Below, piece by piece: positions 7,322-15,256 of a stretch of 36,261 nucleotides of DNA (positions within the stretch are counted from its first letter, which is position 1; every line of letters starts with the position of its first letter). The translations under genes were made by a program, and so were the position numbers. Below the pieces are notes generated by a model. The model searched no databases. It saw only the letters and a list, made by a program, of their open reading frames with translations, and had not been told where the DNA came from. The DNA is from Clostridiales bacterium (GTDB lineage: Bacteria > Bacillota > Clostridia > Oscillospirales > Acutalibacteraceae): assembly GCA_012839345.1 (NCBI GenBank), contig DUNN01000001.1:1-36261 (forward strand), read 5' to 3'.

Positions 7322-7510
7322 ATGAAAGCATATCTGGATCGAAGCGGATGTATCTCCTGCGGTCTGTGCACCCAAACCTGCCCGGAAGTATTCCGCATGG
7401 CGGACGATGGGATTGCGGAGGTCTATCAGGAGGAAGTTCCCCCGGAAGCGGAGGACACTGCGGTAGAAGCGCAGGAAAACTGCCCTGTTTCCGTCATTAA
7501 GGTGGAATAG
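7322..7510 (+). CDS. Ferredoxin, single [4Fe-4S] type
   Basis: This 62-residue acidic electron carrier has CISCGLCTQTCP (C10, C13, C16, C20) and only one further cysteine, C54 in ENCPVS. That pattern fits one [4Fe-4S] cluster, with the second-cluster motif lost, rather than the 2[4Fe-4S] clostridial ferredoxin. I start it at ATG 7322 (GAAGGAAAAT upstream). A longer frame from 7259 adds residues unlike any ferredoxin. The redox partner is not evident; the DUF438-PAS protein lies upstream. Confidence 0.92.
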   Translation: MKAYLDRSGCISCGLCTQTCPEVFRMADDGIAEVYQEEVPPEAEDTAVEAQENCPVSVIKVE

Positions 7511-7535
7511 TGGCTGCAGTCTGGAAATTTGGAAA

Positions 7536-7578
7536 GCAAAAGAGCGTATTCTCAAACGGGAGAATACGCTCTTTTTGC
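7536..7578. terminator. Bidirectional terminator between ferredoxin and EAL genes
   Basis: AGAGCGTATTCTC (7541-7553) pairs perfectly with GAGAATACGCTCT (7560-7572). Flanking A and T runs extend the stem on both sides, so it can end transcripts from both convergent genes. Confidence 0.9.
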
Positions 7579-7606
7579 ATTTTAGAAGGGCCCGTATTCG
7601 GTTGGT

Positions 7607-8935
7607 TTACTGGGCTGCCAGAATTTGTTCATAATCATTTTTCGGAAGTGGCCGGGAAAAATAGAATCCCTGCGCCATATCGCATTGGAGTGCTTTCAGC
7701 AACTGAACCTGCGCTTTTGTTTCGACTCCCTCTGCGACCACGGTGAATCCCATTTCCTTGCAGAGGCGGATGATATTCCGCAAAAGAGCCTGATTTTTCT
7801 CGCTGTTAACGGAATGATTCATGAACCCGCGGTCCAGCTTTACCGTACCCGCGGGAATATCCGTTAGCATGTTCAGCGAGGAGTAGCCTGCCCCGAAGTC
7901 GTCAATCGACAGGGGAAACCCCGCTCTGCGCAGCCGGTTCATCACCTTTGGAATTTTTTTCGGATTTGCGGCAAGGGCGCTTTCTGTCAGTTCCAATTCC
8001 AACAATGGGAAGGGAACTCCGTAACGACGGGCGATTCGTTCGTAATCCGTTTTCAACATGGGTCGGTACAGGTGTGCTCTGGAAAGATTAACCGAAACCG
8101 GAACCACCTTCATGCCAAGTTCCATCCAATGCCGGATATCGGCACAGACCTGCTCAAAGATATAGCGGTCCAGCGGAACGATTACTCCGTTTGCCTCAAA
8201 ATCGGGGATAAATTCACCCGGAGGAATCAGGACGCCGGGCTCAGTTTTCCAGCGGACGAGCGCCTCACTGCCAATCATTTTCTGCGTGTTTAGGTCATAT
8301 TTCGGCTGGTAGTAGATGACAAATTCCTGGTTTTTCAGCGCGGGGAGCAGACGGTCTTTCATATTTTTTTTTGCCAGCTGATGCAGGCGCATACGGTCTT
8401 CATAAAAGGAAATGAATTTCTGAGAAGTATCCGGAATGGACTTTTGTGCGAGTATCGCACGGTCCATCATCGCTTCTATGCTGAGCGTCGAGTTGCTATC
8501 AATCGCGAAAAGACCCATCCGGTATTCCAATTTATAGTGCGTTCCGTAAAATAGAATGCTGTGCGACAGACTGCGCCCAATATGCTCTGCCCTTTTTTCC
8601 AGCTCGCGTTTTGTTTCATACCGGAGCAGCAGCAGAAAGCGGTCGCCGCCCAAATGCGCACAAAGTTCCCCGTCGTGAAGGGAATTGTTCAGAACACGGT
8701 GAATCTGAAGGATTACTCGGTTCCCGTTTTGAAAACCGAATAATTCATTGACAAGTAAAAAATGTTTTACGTTGAAGCTAAGAATTGCATAGTTCGGGGC
8801 GGCGCTCTCCCGAATCAATTCATTCGCTTTGGCGCAGAATTTTGCTATGTTCCACCCAAAGTCCGGCCGCTCAGGGGAATCGATTACCTCCTGGCTTTTC
8901 ACACAATAAGCGATTTCCGTTCGCCTGCCTTCCAT
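7607..8935 (-). CDS. GGDEF (degenerate) - EAL domain protein, probable c-di-GMP phosphodiesterase
   Basis: This 442-residue protein has no membrane segment. A GGDEF-like domain occupies about 45-180, but its signature is GGDRF (96-100), so cyclase activity is unlikely; it may bind GTP as a regulatory domain. The EAL domain (about 190-440) keeps the catalytic set: E224-A-L in SEALVRW, ELTES 315-319, DDFGAGYSS 345-353, KLDR 366-369, EGVET 402-406 and QGF 422-424. It is therefore probably an active phosphodiesterase that cleaves c-di-GMP. The ATG at 8935 has only a weak ribosome binding site. It is convergent with the ferredoxin gene and shares its terminator. Confidence 0.92.
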   Translation of the reverse strand: MEGRRTEIAYCVKSQEVIDSPERPDFGWNIAKFCAKANELIRESAAPNYAILSFNVKHFLLVNELFGFQNGNRVILQIHRVLNNSLHDGELCAHLGGDRFLLLLRYETKRELEKRAEHIGRSLSHSILFYGTHYKLEYRMGLFAIDSNSTLSIEAMMDRAILAQKSIPDTSQKFISFYEDRMRLHQLAKKNMKDRLLPALKNQEFVIYYQPKYDLNTQKMIGSEALVRWKTEPGVLIPPGEFIPDFEANGVIVPLDRYIFEQVCADIRHWMELGMKVVPVSVNLSRAHLYRPMLKTDYERIARRYGVPFPLLELELTESALAANPKKIPKVMNRLRRAGFPLSIDDFGAGYSSLNMLTDIPAGTVKLDRGFMNHSVNSEKNQALLRNIIRLCKEMGFTVVAEGVETKAQVQLLKALQCDMAQGFYFSRPLPKNDYEQILAAQ

Positions 8936-9030
8936 AATTTTTTCTGTATTGTTGCCTATTTACCAAAATTTATTCATAATAAGAATTTTGTGGTGTGGTT
9001 TTCTTTTTGCAGGCAAGACTTGGCTGACCC

Positions 9031-9059
9031 GAATAAAAACAGAGGTGAAAAGGATACTA
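9031..9059 (+). promoter_or_regulatory. Sigma F/G-like (forespore) promoter for module 2
   Basis: GAATA (9031-9035), a 17-base spacer and GATACTA (9053-9059) fit the forespore sigma F/G pattern (GMATA ... CATnnTA) with one -10 mismatch. It lies 52 bases before the first gene of module 2. Pattern match only; no sigma A promoter of equal quality is visible here. Confidence 0.45.
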
Positions 9060-9111
9060 ATAAAGGCTCCTTGTCATAAGAAGCTTTTATTTTTGAAAGG
9101 TGAAATCAGGA

Positions 9112-9261
9112 ATGGATAACAATAAAAACAGAATGAAAGACCGTGAAAAAAGCAATCCAGAGCTTCGCAAAATGAAGCCGAAGGAAAATGCGGATGTGGG
9201 AATCATCGATGGGCAGAAAACCGGCGTACATGCTGGAAAGCATGAAAAAGGCCGGAGATGA
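9112..9261 (+). CDS. Small hydrophilic charged protein, unknown function
   Basis: This frame of 49 codons (begins MDNNKNRMKDREK, ends KHEKGRR) encodes a Lys/Arg/Asn-rich protein with no cysteine and no membrane segment. GAAAGGTGAAATCAGGA upstream of the ATG provides a ribosome binding site. It precedes an HMA-like gene by 49 bases and lies behind a sigma F/G-like promoter. Family not recognised. The combination of tiny basic protein and HMA-like gene is repeated, in different order, at 3506-4065. Confidence 0.6.
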   Translation: MDNNKNRMKDREKSNPELRKMKPKENADVGIIDGQKTGVHAGKHEKGRR

Positions 9262-9310
9262 CCCCGCATAACAGAAAAATCTTGGAAGATAGGAAAGGAA
9301 GGATATAGGT

Positions 9311-9520
9311 ATGAATACCATGCTTTGCAATGTTTCGGGAATTCGGAACAAGGAATGCAAGACCCAGATAAAAAACGCACTGGATAAGATTCCAGGTGTT
9401 CAAGAGGTGGGGGTAAACCTGGTGTCCGGTACGGTCAAGGTGGACTACAACGAACCCGCCACGGAGCTGGAAATCAAAGACTGCATTGAAAACGCGGGAT
9501 TTCCGATTGAATATGAATAA
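9311..9520 (+). CDS. HMA-like small protein with incomplete metal site
   Basis: This 69-residue protein has an HMA (copper-chaperone-like) fold pattern: CNVSGI, IKNALDKIPGVQEVGVN, GTVKVDYNEP and a last helix ending AGFPIEYE. The metal loop, normally GMxCxxC, reads GIRNKEC, so only the second cysteine is kept; C6 and C54 lie elsewhere. Canonical two-cysteine Cu(I) binding is therefore doubtful. It is paralogous to the protein at 3506-3745. GAAAGGAAGG upstream of the ATG serves as ribosome binding site, and a strong terminator follows. Confidence 0.85.
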   Translation: MNTMLCNVSGIRNKECKTQIKNALDKIPGVQEVGVNLVSGTVKVDYNEPATELEIKDCIENAGFPIEYE

Positions 9521-9540
9521 TTCGGAAAGCAGCCAAACTT

Positions 9541-9580
9541 AAAAAGCCCACGGGCCGAAATCCGGTCCGTGGGCTTTTTT
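9541..9580. terminator. Bidirectional terminator between module 2 and the homocysteine methyltransferase gene
   Basis: AAAAAGCCCACGG and CCGTGGGCTTTTTT pair around a short inner stem. A and T runs on both flanks let it end both converging transcripts. Confidence 0.92.
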
Positions 9581-9622
9581 GCTACGTTTTAAATAAATTG
9601 TGAGGCAAAATTTTTTATTTAA

Positions 9623-10852
9623 TCAATAGATTACCGCTCCGTATTTTGCTGCCAGCGGCTCAATCAGTTCCGTATCAATGGCACAGTTGGAATCCACAAT
9701 CAGCCGGCCCTGAAAATACCGCAGGGCAGCATCCAGAACCGGAAGCTGGTCGCAGTGCACGGCAATGGGCAGCTTCGTCATAGAACTGTTTCTGGACAAA
9801 ATCATAGCGTCGTCCATGCTGTTTACAACCACCAGCGCGGCATTGACCTGCTCGTCGTCCAGGTCGATCAGCTCCTCACCGAGGGAACTGCTGCATTCCA
9901 TCGGTTCGCTGTACACAATGTCGTCCCCAAGAAAGAATGCCTCGCGCTCTATGGCGGCGGCAAAATTATCCGGTTCCGCGGGAATGGAAGGAGCGGGAAA
10001 ATCCTTTAAAACTTCTGCCAGCGCCTTCAGGTGTTCCGGGGTTGTACCGCAGCATCCACCCACAATGAAGGCCCCTGCTTCCAAAAGCTTGCGCATTTCG
10101 GCAGCAAATGCATCCGGCGCAAGATATCCCTCCGATTTTCCGGAATCCCACATCGGAACGCCTGCGTTTGGCTTTGCAATGATGGGAACGCTGGCGTGCA
10201 CGGCCGCATTTTGGATTAGCTCCGCCATGGCTGCCGGGCCGAAGGAGCAGTTGAGTCCCACGGCATCCACCCCCATGGACTGCATGGTAATCAGAAATGG
10301 TAACAAAGAACCGCCGGTCAGCGTGTGGCCGCTGGAATCAACCGTAATGGTGACAAAAACCGGCAGATTGGTCGTGCGGGCGGCCAGAACCGCCGCGCGT
10401 GCGTCCGCAAGGGAAGTTTGGGTTTCGATGACCAGAAAATCAACGCCCGCTTCCTCCAGCGCACGGATTTGTTCCCGATAAATATCGTAAATATCGTCAA
10501 AATCACTTTCTCCGTACGGGGGAACAAACAGTCCGGTGGGGGAAAGATCGCCCCCAACCAGTACGCCATGGGGCTTTGCAACGCTTTGCGTAAGCGCCAC
10601 CAACTGGCGGTTGAATTCCACTGTTTTTTCCGAAAGGCCGTAATTGGCCAGTGCTGCACGGTTTGCCCCGAAAGTGGGCGCGTAAAGCGCCCGTACCCCG
10701 GCGGCGACATAGTCGCGCTGCAGCTTTAGAAGGGGTTCCGGATGTTCCAAAATCCACTGTTCCACACAAACACCGCTTGGCATTCCGGCTTGGGTCAGGT
10801 TTGTGCCCGTTGCGCCGTCCAGCAGAAGGGGAAGCGGGAAGGGAAAGCTCAT
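9623..10852 (-). CDS. Homocysteine S-methyltransferase family protein with partial pterin-domain-like tail
   Basis: This 409-residue cytosolic enzyme carries the zinc-dependent homocysteine-binding barrel found at the N terminus of MetH: LLLDGATGTNL (9-19) and the three zinc cysteines C202 (GLNCSFGP) and C267/C268 (GGCCGTTPEH). It should transfer a methyl group to homocysteine; the donor is unknown. After about residue 320 it continues with a region like the start of the MetH pterin-binding domain (AALRYFQGRLIVDSN, then LAAKYGAVIY) and then stops, so methyltetrahydrofolate and cobalamin domains are absent. It is last in the murI-DUF1934-argS group, 54 bases after argS. Confidence 0.85.
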   Translation of the reverse strand: MSFPFPLPLLLDGATGTNLTQAGMPSGVCVEQWILEHPEPLLKLQRDYVAAGVRALYAPTFGANRAALANYGLSEKTVEFNRQLVALTQSVAKPHGVLVGGDLSPTGLFVPPYGESDFDDIYDIYREQIRALEEAGVDFLVIETQTSLADARAAVLAARTTNLPVFVTITVDSSGHTLTGGSLLPFLITMQSMGVDAVGLNCSFGPAAMAELIQNAAVHASVPIIAKPNAGVPMWDSGKSEGYLAPDAFAAEMRKLLEAGAFIVGGCCGTTPEHLKALAEVLKDFPAPSIPAEPDNFAAAIEREAFFLGDDIVYSEPMECSSSLGEELIDLDDEQVNAALVVVNSMDDAMILSRNSSMTKLPIAVHCDQLPVLDAALRYFQGRLIVDSNCAIDTELIEPLAAKYGAVIY

Positions 10853-10906
10853 CTTCTCTTCATTGCTCCTTTTTGACGATTGTCATTTTGGTTTGCTTTC
10901 CGCGTT

Positions 10907-12598
10907 TTACATCGTTTCCGGTGCGGAAATTTTAAACATGGAAAGAACATTGCAGATTACGGTGGAAGTCGCTTCGCACAAGGCAAGCCGTGCGGCGGTC
11001 AGGTGTTCGTCTTCGCCCTTTACGCGGCAGGCGTTGTAGAACTTGTGGAAGAGCGTGGCAAGCGTAATCACATAGCGGGTAATGCGTGCCGGGTCATAGT
11101 CCTTGGCGGCGGTGATGATTTCTCCGGTAAAGGAAGAAAGATGCCGGATCAGCTCAATTTCCTCCGGCTGGGTCAGAAGCGCCAGTTCCTCATCCGTGCA
11201 GGCACGGGGCGCAATACCTTCTGCGGCCAATGCCTTCAGAATGCTGCAGATGCGCGCGTGCGCATACTGCACATAGTAAACCGGATTTTGGGCGTCTTCC
11301 TGTACCGCAAGATCCAGGTCAAAGTCCATCTGCGAATTCGCTTCCCGCATGTTGAACAGGAAACGTGCGGCGTCCACCGGAACTTCGTCCAGCAGGTCGG
11401 CCAGCTGAATCGCCTTGCCGGTGCGCTTGCTCATGCGCACGACTTCGCCCGCCTTGACCAGCCGTACCAGCTGAATCAATACTACGTCCAGCTTGTCACC
11501 GTCCAGTCCGATGGCATTCATTGCGCCTTTCATTCGGGCAACGTGCCCGTGGTGGTCCGCACCCCACACGTCGATGCAGGTGTCGAATCCGCGCCGGAAT
11601 TTATTCCGGTGGTAGGCAATGTCGGCCGCAAAGTAAGTCGGATTTCCGTTCTGGCGCACGAGAACCTCATCTTTTTCCGCGCCGAAGCTGGTGGCTTTGT
11701 ACCAGAGCGCGCCGTCTTTTTCGTAGGTTAAGCCCTTGTCTTTCAAAATCTGGATGCATTCGTCCAGTTCGCCGTCGTTGTGCAGTCGGCTTTCCAAAAA
11801 CCACTCGTCGTATTCAATGCGGTATTTTTTCAGGTCGTCCTTCATTTTCTGAATGTTTTTTGGAAGCGCAAAATCAACCAGCGCCTTCTGCCGCACGGCA
11901 GAATCTTCGTTTACATAACGGTCGCCGAACTCTTTTGCAAACTCGGCGGCGCGTTCTTTAATGTCATCGCCGTGGTAGCCGTCCTCCGGGAATTCCACTG
12001 CGTCTTCGCCCTTATAAATCTGAAGGTAGCGCGCTTCCAGCGAACCGCCGAACTTTTCAATCTGGTTGCCGGCGTCGTTTACATAAAATTCACGCCAGAC
12101 GTCGTAGCCCGCCATGTCCAAAACAGCGGCAAGGCAGTCGCCCAGCGCGCCGCCGCGCGCGTTGCCCATGTGCATTGGCCCGGTCGGATTGGCGGAAACG
12201 AATTCTACCATGATCTTCTTTTTCTGCCCGTAGTCGCTGCGACCGTAATCCGCGCCGCTGCTTAAAATATCTTTCAGAATATCACCGTAAAATCTGCGGC
12301 TCAGGAAAAAGTTGAGGAAGCCAGGGCCGGCAATTTCAAAGCGGTCAAAATAAGTACCCTCCAGCACCAGATGCTTGGTCAGGGTTTCTGCGATTTTTCG
12401 GGGAGCGGAGTGAAAGGTGCGTGCGGATACCATCGCTGCGTTGGTTGCCCAGTCGCCGTGGGCATGGTCGGCCGGAACCTCAATGGAAAATTCGGGAATT
12501 TCCGCTTTCTGCAGCTCACCGCAGCGCATCGCCTCCCGGAACGCATTCTGGATTGCTGTTTTTAAATCACTGGTCGCCTTGAATACTAGTTTTGACAT
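10907..12598 (-). CDS. argS: Arginyl-tRNA synthetase
   Basis: This class I synthetase of 563 residues charges tRNA-Arg with arginine. The N-terminal Arg-tRNA synthetase-specific domain covers about 1-110. The HIGH-type signature is HMGN (143-146, within SANPTGPMHMGN) and the KMSKS-type signature is MSKRTG (389-394). The all-helical anticodon-binding DALR domain ends the protein (about 440-563). ATG 12598 has AAGGAGG upstream, inside the end of DUF1934; the two genes overlap by 32 bases, as is usual for the ywiB-argS pair in Firmicutes. Confidence 0.98.
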   Translation of the reverse strand: MSKLVFKATSDLKTAIQNAFREAMRCGELQKAEIPEFSIEVPADHAHGDWATNAAMVSARTFHSAPRKIAETLTKHLVLEGTYFDRFEIAGPGFLNFFLSRRFYGDILKDILSSGADYGRSDYGQKKKIMVEFVSANPTGPMHMGNARGGALGDCLAAVLDMAGYDVWREFYVNDAGNQIEKFGGSLEARYLQIYKGEDAVEFPEDGYHGDDIKERAAEFAKEFGDRYVNEDSAVRQKALVDFALPKNIQKMKDDLKKYRIEYDEWFLESRLHNDGELDECIQILKDKGLTYEKDGALWYKATSFGAEKDEVLVRQNGNPTYFAADIAYHRNKFRRGFDTCIDVWGADHHGHVARMKGAMNAIGLDGDKLDVVLIQLVRLVKAGEVVRMSKRTGKAIQLADLLDEVPVDAARFLFNMREANSQMDFDLDLAVQEDAQNPVYYVQYAHARICSILKALAAEGIAPRACTDEELALLTQPEEIELIRHLSSFTGEIITAAKDYDPARITRYVITLATLFHKFYNACRVKGEDEHLTAARLALCEATSTVICNVLSMFKISAPETM

Positions 12599-13031
12599 CT
12601 TTGTTTTTTGCCTCCTTGACTGTAATAAAAACCTCGTTCAGGCTCGAAAGATTTGAGTTGATATCGAGTGTGTAGTTGATTTCCAGACTTCCGCCGAGAT
12701 CATCCAGCTTGGATTTGACCTTGTTGGTGAAAATTCCGATCATCATGCAGCCGTAGCCCGTGTCGTAAGGGCACACGTGCCGTTTGCCGCTCTCCAGAAT
12801 CAGGCGGGTGCTCTGTTCGCCGCCGCGTATCAGTGTAACCTTGGAATCTCCGTCAATTTTCAGTACGGAAGTGTGGGCGGCATTATGGTTTTCCGTATCA
12901 TACTCTTTATAAACAATATAACGGCTGTTCCCCTTTTTTACATAGGAACCCATCGTCGTGATTTCTACTTCTCCTCGTTCTCCGTTTACATTCTGCTTTC
13001 CGCGGATGGAGATAAGATAATCTTCCTGCAT
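12567..13031 (-). CDS. DUF1934 family protein (YwiB-like)
   Basis: This 154-residue protein is a predicted beta-barrel of the DUF1934 family (calycin-like). Features include an alternating strand pattern, GSYVKKGNSRYIVYKEYD near the middle and a C-terminal DLGGSLEINYTLDINSN segment. Function unknown. I start it at ATG 13031, preceded by TAAGGAG; an upstream extension is not family-like. It overlaps argS by 32 bases and follows murI by 25, so it is in the same operon. Confidence 0.88.
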   Translation of the reverse strand: MQEDYLISIRGKQNVNGERGEVEITTMGSYVKKGNSRYIVYKEYDTENHNAAHTSVLKIDGDSKVTLIRGGEQSTRLILESGKRHVCPYDTGYGCMMIGIFTNKVKSKLDDLGGSLEINYTLDINSNLSSLNEVFITVKEAKNKDVKTSIQGDQ

Positions 13032-13056
13032 ATTGAACTCCTTACTTTTCGACGAA

Positions 13057-13869
13057 TCAGTACGATTCGATATCCACGTGGCTGACGCCGTTTTTAACGT
13101 CGCAGCCAAGGAAAATGCCCGCAATTTTGGAAAAGCCTTCGATCTGGTCGCTCACGAAGAAGCGTCGGTCACCTTCCTCTTCCCGGCCGCAGAGCAGGTT
13201 TTGCTCCCTAAGCGTTCGGGCACAGAAAAGGGCGGTTTCACGTCCGCTGTCGATTAGTGTTACCTGTTTGCCGACTGTTTTTGAGATGATCTGCTGAATA
13301 ATCGGATAATGGGTGCATCCTAAAATTAAGGTATCGATTTGCGCCTGACGAAGCGGCTCCAGGTAACGCTGTGCCACCAGGCGGGTTACTTCATCGTCCT
13401 CCGAAATGAATCCGTTTTCCACCAGCGGGACGAAAAGCGGGCAGTCTTGGTCAAACACTTCAATGCCCGGGTCGATTTCCGCCAGGGCCCGCCGGTAGGA
13501 ACCGCTTCGGATGGTCGCCGTAGTGCCGATGACTCCCACACGACGGTTTTTGGTGGCTTTCGCCGCCGCTTCCGCCGTGGGGCGGAGCACGCCGGTGAAC
13601 GGCACGCCAAGACCGTCGCCAAGGTTTTCCGCGACGGAACTGACGGTTCCACACGCGGCAATAATCATTTTTACATCGTAGGTTTTCAGAAAGGCGGCGT
13701 CCTGCCGCGCGTACTTCATAATGGTTTCACGACTGCGCGAACCGTAGGGTACGCGTCCCGTGTCGCCGAAATAAACGATATTTTCATGCGGCAGTATTTT
13801 CAAAAGCTCTTTTACGGCGGTCAGTCCGCCAAGCCCTGAATCAAATACGCCGATCGGTCTGTTGTCCAT
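13057..13869 (-). CDS. murI: Glutamate racemase
   Basis: This enzyme of 270 residues interconverts L- and D-glutamate for peptidoglycan. FDSGLGGLTAV is at 9-19. The two catalytic cysteines are C73 (AACGTVSS) and C185 (LGCTHYP). The first motif is usually ACNTA/S; here the residue after the cysteine is Gly instead of Asn. GDTGRVPYG (35-43) and GVIGTTATI (112-120) are also present. I start at ATG 13869 (CTGGAG upstream); a 13-residue longer frame looks unlike MurI. It leads the murI-DUF1934-argS-homocysteine methyltransferase operon and lies next to ddl, another wall gene. Confidence 0.95.
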   Translation of the reverse strand: MDNRPIGVFDSGLGGLTAVKELLKILPHENIVYFGDTGRVPYGSRSRETIMKYARQDAAFLKTYDVKMIIAACGTVSSVAENLGDGLGVPFTGVLRPTAEAAAKATKNRRVGVIGTTATIRSGSYRRALAEIDPGIEVFDQDCPLFVPLVENGFISEDDEVTRLVAQRYLEPLRQAQIDTLILGCTHYPIIQQIISKTVGKQVTLIDSGRETALFCARTLREQNLLCGREEEGDRRFFVSDQIEGFSKIAGIFLGCDVKNGVSHVDIESY

Positions 13870-14029
13870 TCTGTTCCATCGCTCCAGAAACTTACATATT
13901 TTAGGCAACCGGTGAGATTTTGCCGTCAGAAGCGGTCCGAAGCCGCAGAAATACTGCGCCGGGCAGCTTCGGGACGGCTTACGTCAGCGGCAGCCCCGAA
14001 CTTGTTTTTCTATCTATATACTATTGTAA

Positions 14030-15103
14030 TTAATATTTGGGCTTAATTTCAAACGAGAGGCGGATCAGCCGGTCGAGGAGCTCGCCATAGGACACTCCGC
14101 AGGCCTCCCAGAGCTTTGGATACATACTGATGGAGGTAAAGCCGGGGAGCGTGTTCAGCTCGTTCAGCAAAACCTCTTTTCCGTTGCGTACAAAGAAATC
14201 TACACGCGCTAAGCCGCTGCAGCCGAGCATACGGTATGCGCGCGCCGCGATGGAACGGATTTCCTCAATGACCGCACTGTCCAGATGAGCTGGAATATAA
14301 AGCTGGGATTTGCCGTTCGTGTATTTGTCGTCGTAATCATAAAATTCCGCTGCCGCAGCAATTTCGCCTACGGTGGAAGACTGCGGCTCTTCGTTGCCGA
14401 GCACTGCGCATTCGACTTCCTGCCCTACAATGGCTTCTTCAATCACGATTTTATCGTCCTCGCGCGCAGCTTTTTCCACCGCGGCGTCCAGTTCTTCCTC
14501 ACAGTGCACCTTGCTGACCCCAACGGAGGAGCCGGCGTTGGCGGGCTTTACAAAAACGGGATACCCCAGGCGGGCGTTGACTTTAATCTTGATTTTTTCG
14601 GAGCCGGTCGCGTACTTGTTTGCGAAGAACCACAGGTAATTCGCTTGTTTGATGCCGGCTGCTGTCAGCAGCGTATGGGTGACTGCCTTATCCATGCAAA
14701 CCGCCGAGGCAAGCGCGCGGCAGCCGACAAACGGAATGCCGCTCAACTGCAGCAGGCCCTGCACGGTGCCGTCTTCTCCGTTTCTGCCGTGCAGCACGGG
14801 GAAAACGCAGTCCACAGGGATTACTTCTGTTCCGCTTTTTGTGCTGACCAGAATTCCATGGGTACTCCGGTCGGGGGAAAGAACAGCGGGGCAGTTTTCG
14901 GGGTTCTTTTCCCAGCTGCCGTCTGCAATTTCTTCCACGGGACCGCGGAACAGATACCAGCGGCCATCCTTGGTAATGCCAAGAAGTACGGGCTCGTATT
15001 TGTCCTTTGGCAGGTTATTGATCACGGAGGTCGCCGATATTCTGGAAACTTCGTGCTCCGAAGAACATCCGCCGAATATCACTGCAACTTTCTTTCGATC
15101 CAT
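14030..15103 (-). CDS. ddl: D-alanine--D-alanine ligase
   Basis: This ATP-grasp enzyme of 357 residues makes D-Ala-D-Ala for peptidoglycan precursors. The N-terminal motif is VIFGGCSSEHEVS (about 8-20). The central ATP-grasp motifs are FVKPANAGSSVGV and IEEAIVGQEVE, and the metal/substrate loop is LLNELNTLPGFTSISMYP near the C terminus. The omega loop reads FYDYDDKYTNG, with the Lys-Tyr pair of D-Ala-D-Ala ligases, so it should not be a D-lactate type. ATG 15103 follows GGAGG. It is upstream of, but 160 bases away from, murI. Confidence 0.96.
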   Translation of the reverse strand: MDRKKVAVIFGGCSSEHEVSRISATSVINNLPKDKYEPVLLGITKDGRWYLFRGPVEEIADGSWEKNPENCPAVLSPDRSTHGILVSTKSGTEVIPVDCVFPVLHGRNGEDGTVQGLLQLSGIPFVGCRALASAVCMDKAVTHTLLTAAGIKQANYLWFFANKYATGSEKIKIKVNARLGYPVFVKPANAGSSVGVSKVHCEEELDAAVEKAAREDDKIVIEEAIVGQEVECAVLGNEEPQSSTVGEIAAAAEFYDYDDKYTNGKSQLYIPAHLDSAVIEEIRSIAARAYRMLGCSGLARVDFFVRNGKEVLLNELNTLPGFTSISMYPKLWEACGVSYGELLDRLIRLSFEIKPKY

Positions 15104-15230
15104 AATAATACATCCTCCAAACAGACAACGCTTCGTTCCATGGCAAAGCCGCATGAAGCGGAGCGTTTTATTTACAGTTTTATTTGTTCCGTGCGGCCTG
15201 CCGCACGGCAGCACACCGTTGAACGGCGCG

Positions 15231-15256
15231 AGTATGCAGAATACTACGAATACTAA
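15231..15256. repeat. Overlapping palindrome and direct repeat upstream of ddl
   Basis: AGTAT (15231-15235) and ATACT (15241-15245) form a palindrome. GAATACTAC (15239-15247) is directly repeated as GAATACTAA (15248-15256). It could be an operator for ddl or for the divergent gene. Confidence 0.4.

Noticed and set aside
9765..10481. 238-codon frame opposite the homocysteine methyltransferase gene
   Set aside because: Ser/Ala/Arg-rich antisense frame typical of reversed GC-rich coding DNA, without a plausible start signal.
13909..14029. Plus-strand terminator-like hairpin between murI and ddl (TTCGGG...CCCGAA, then TTGTTTTTC)
   Set aside because: No plus-strand gene precedes it and the stem is interrupted. 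I could not tell a terminator for antisense RNA from chance in GC-rich sequence.
14030..15103. D-Ala-D-Lac (vancomycin-resistance type) ligase
   Set aside because: The omega loop has the Lys-Tyr of D-Ala-D-Ala ligases and no vanH/vanX neighbours are present.
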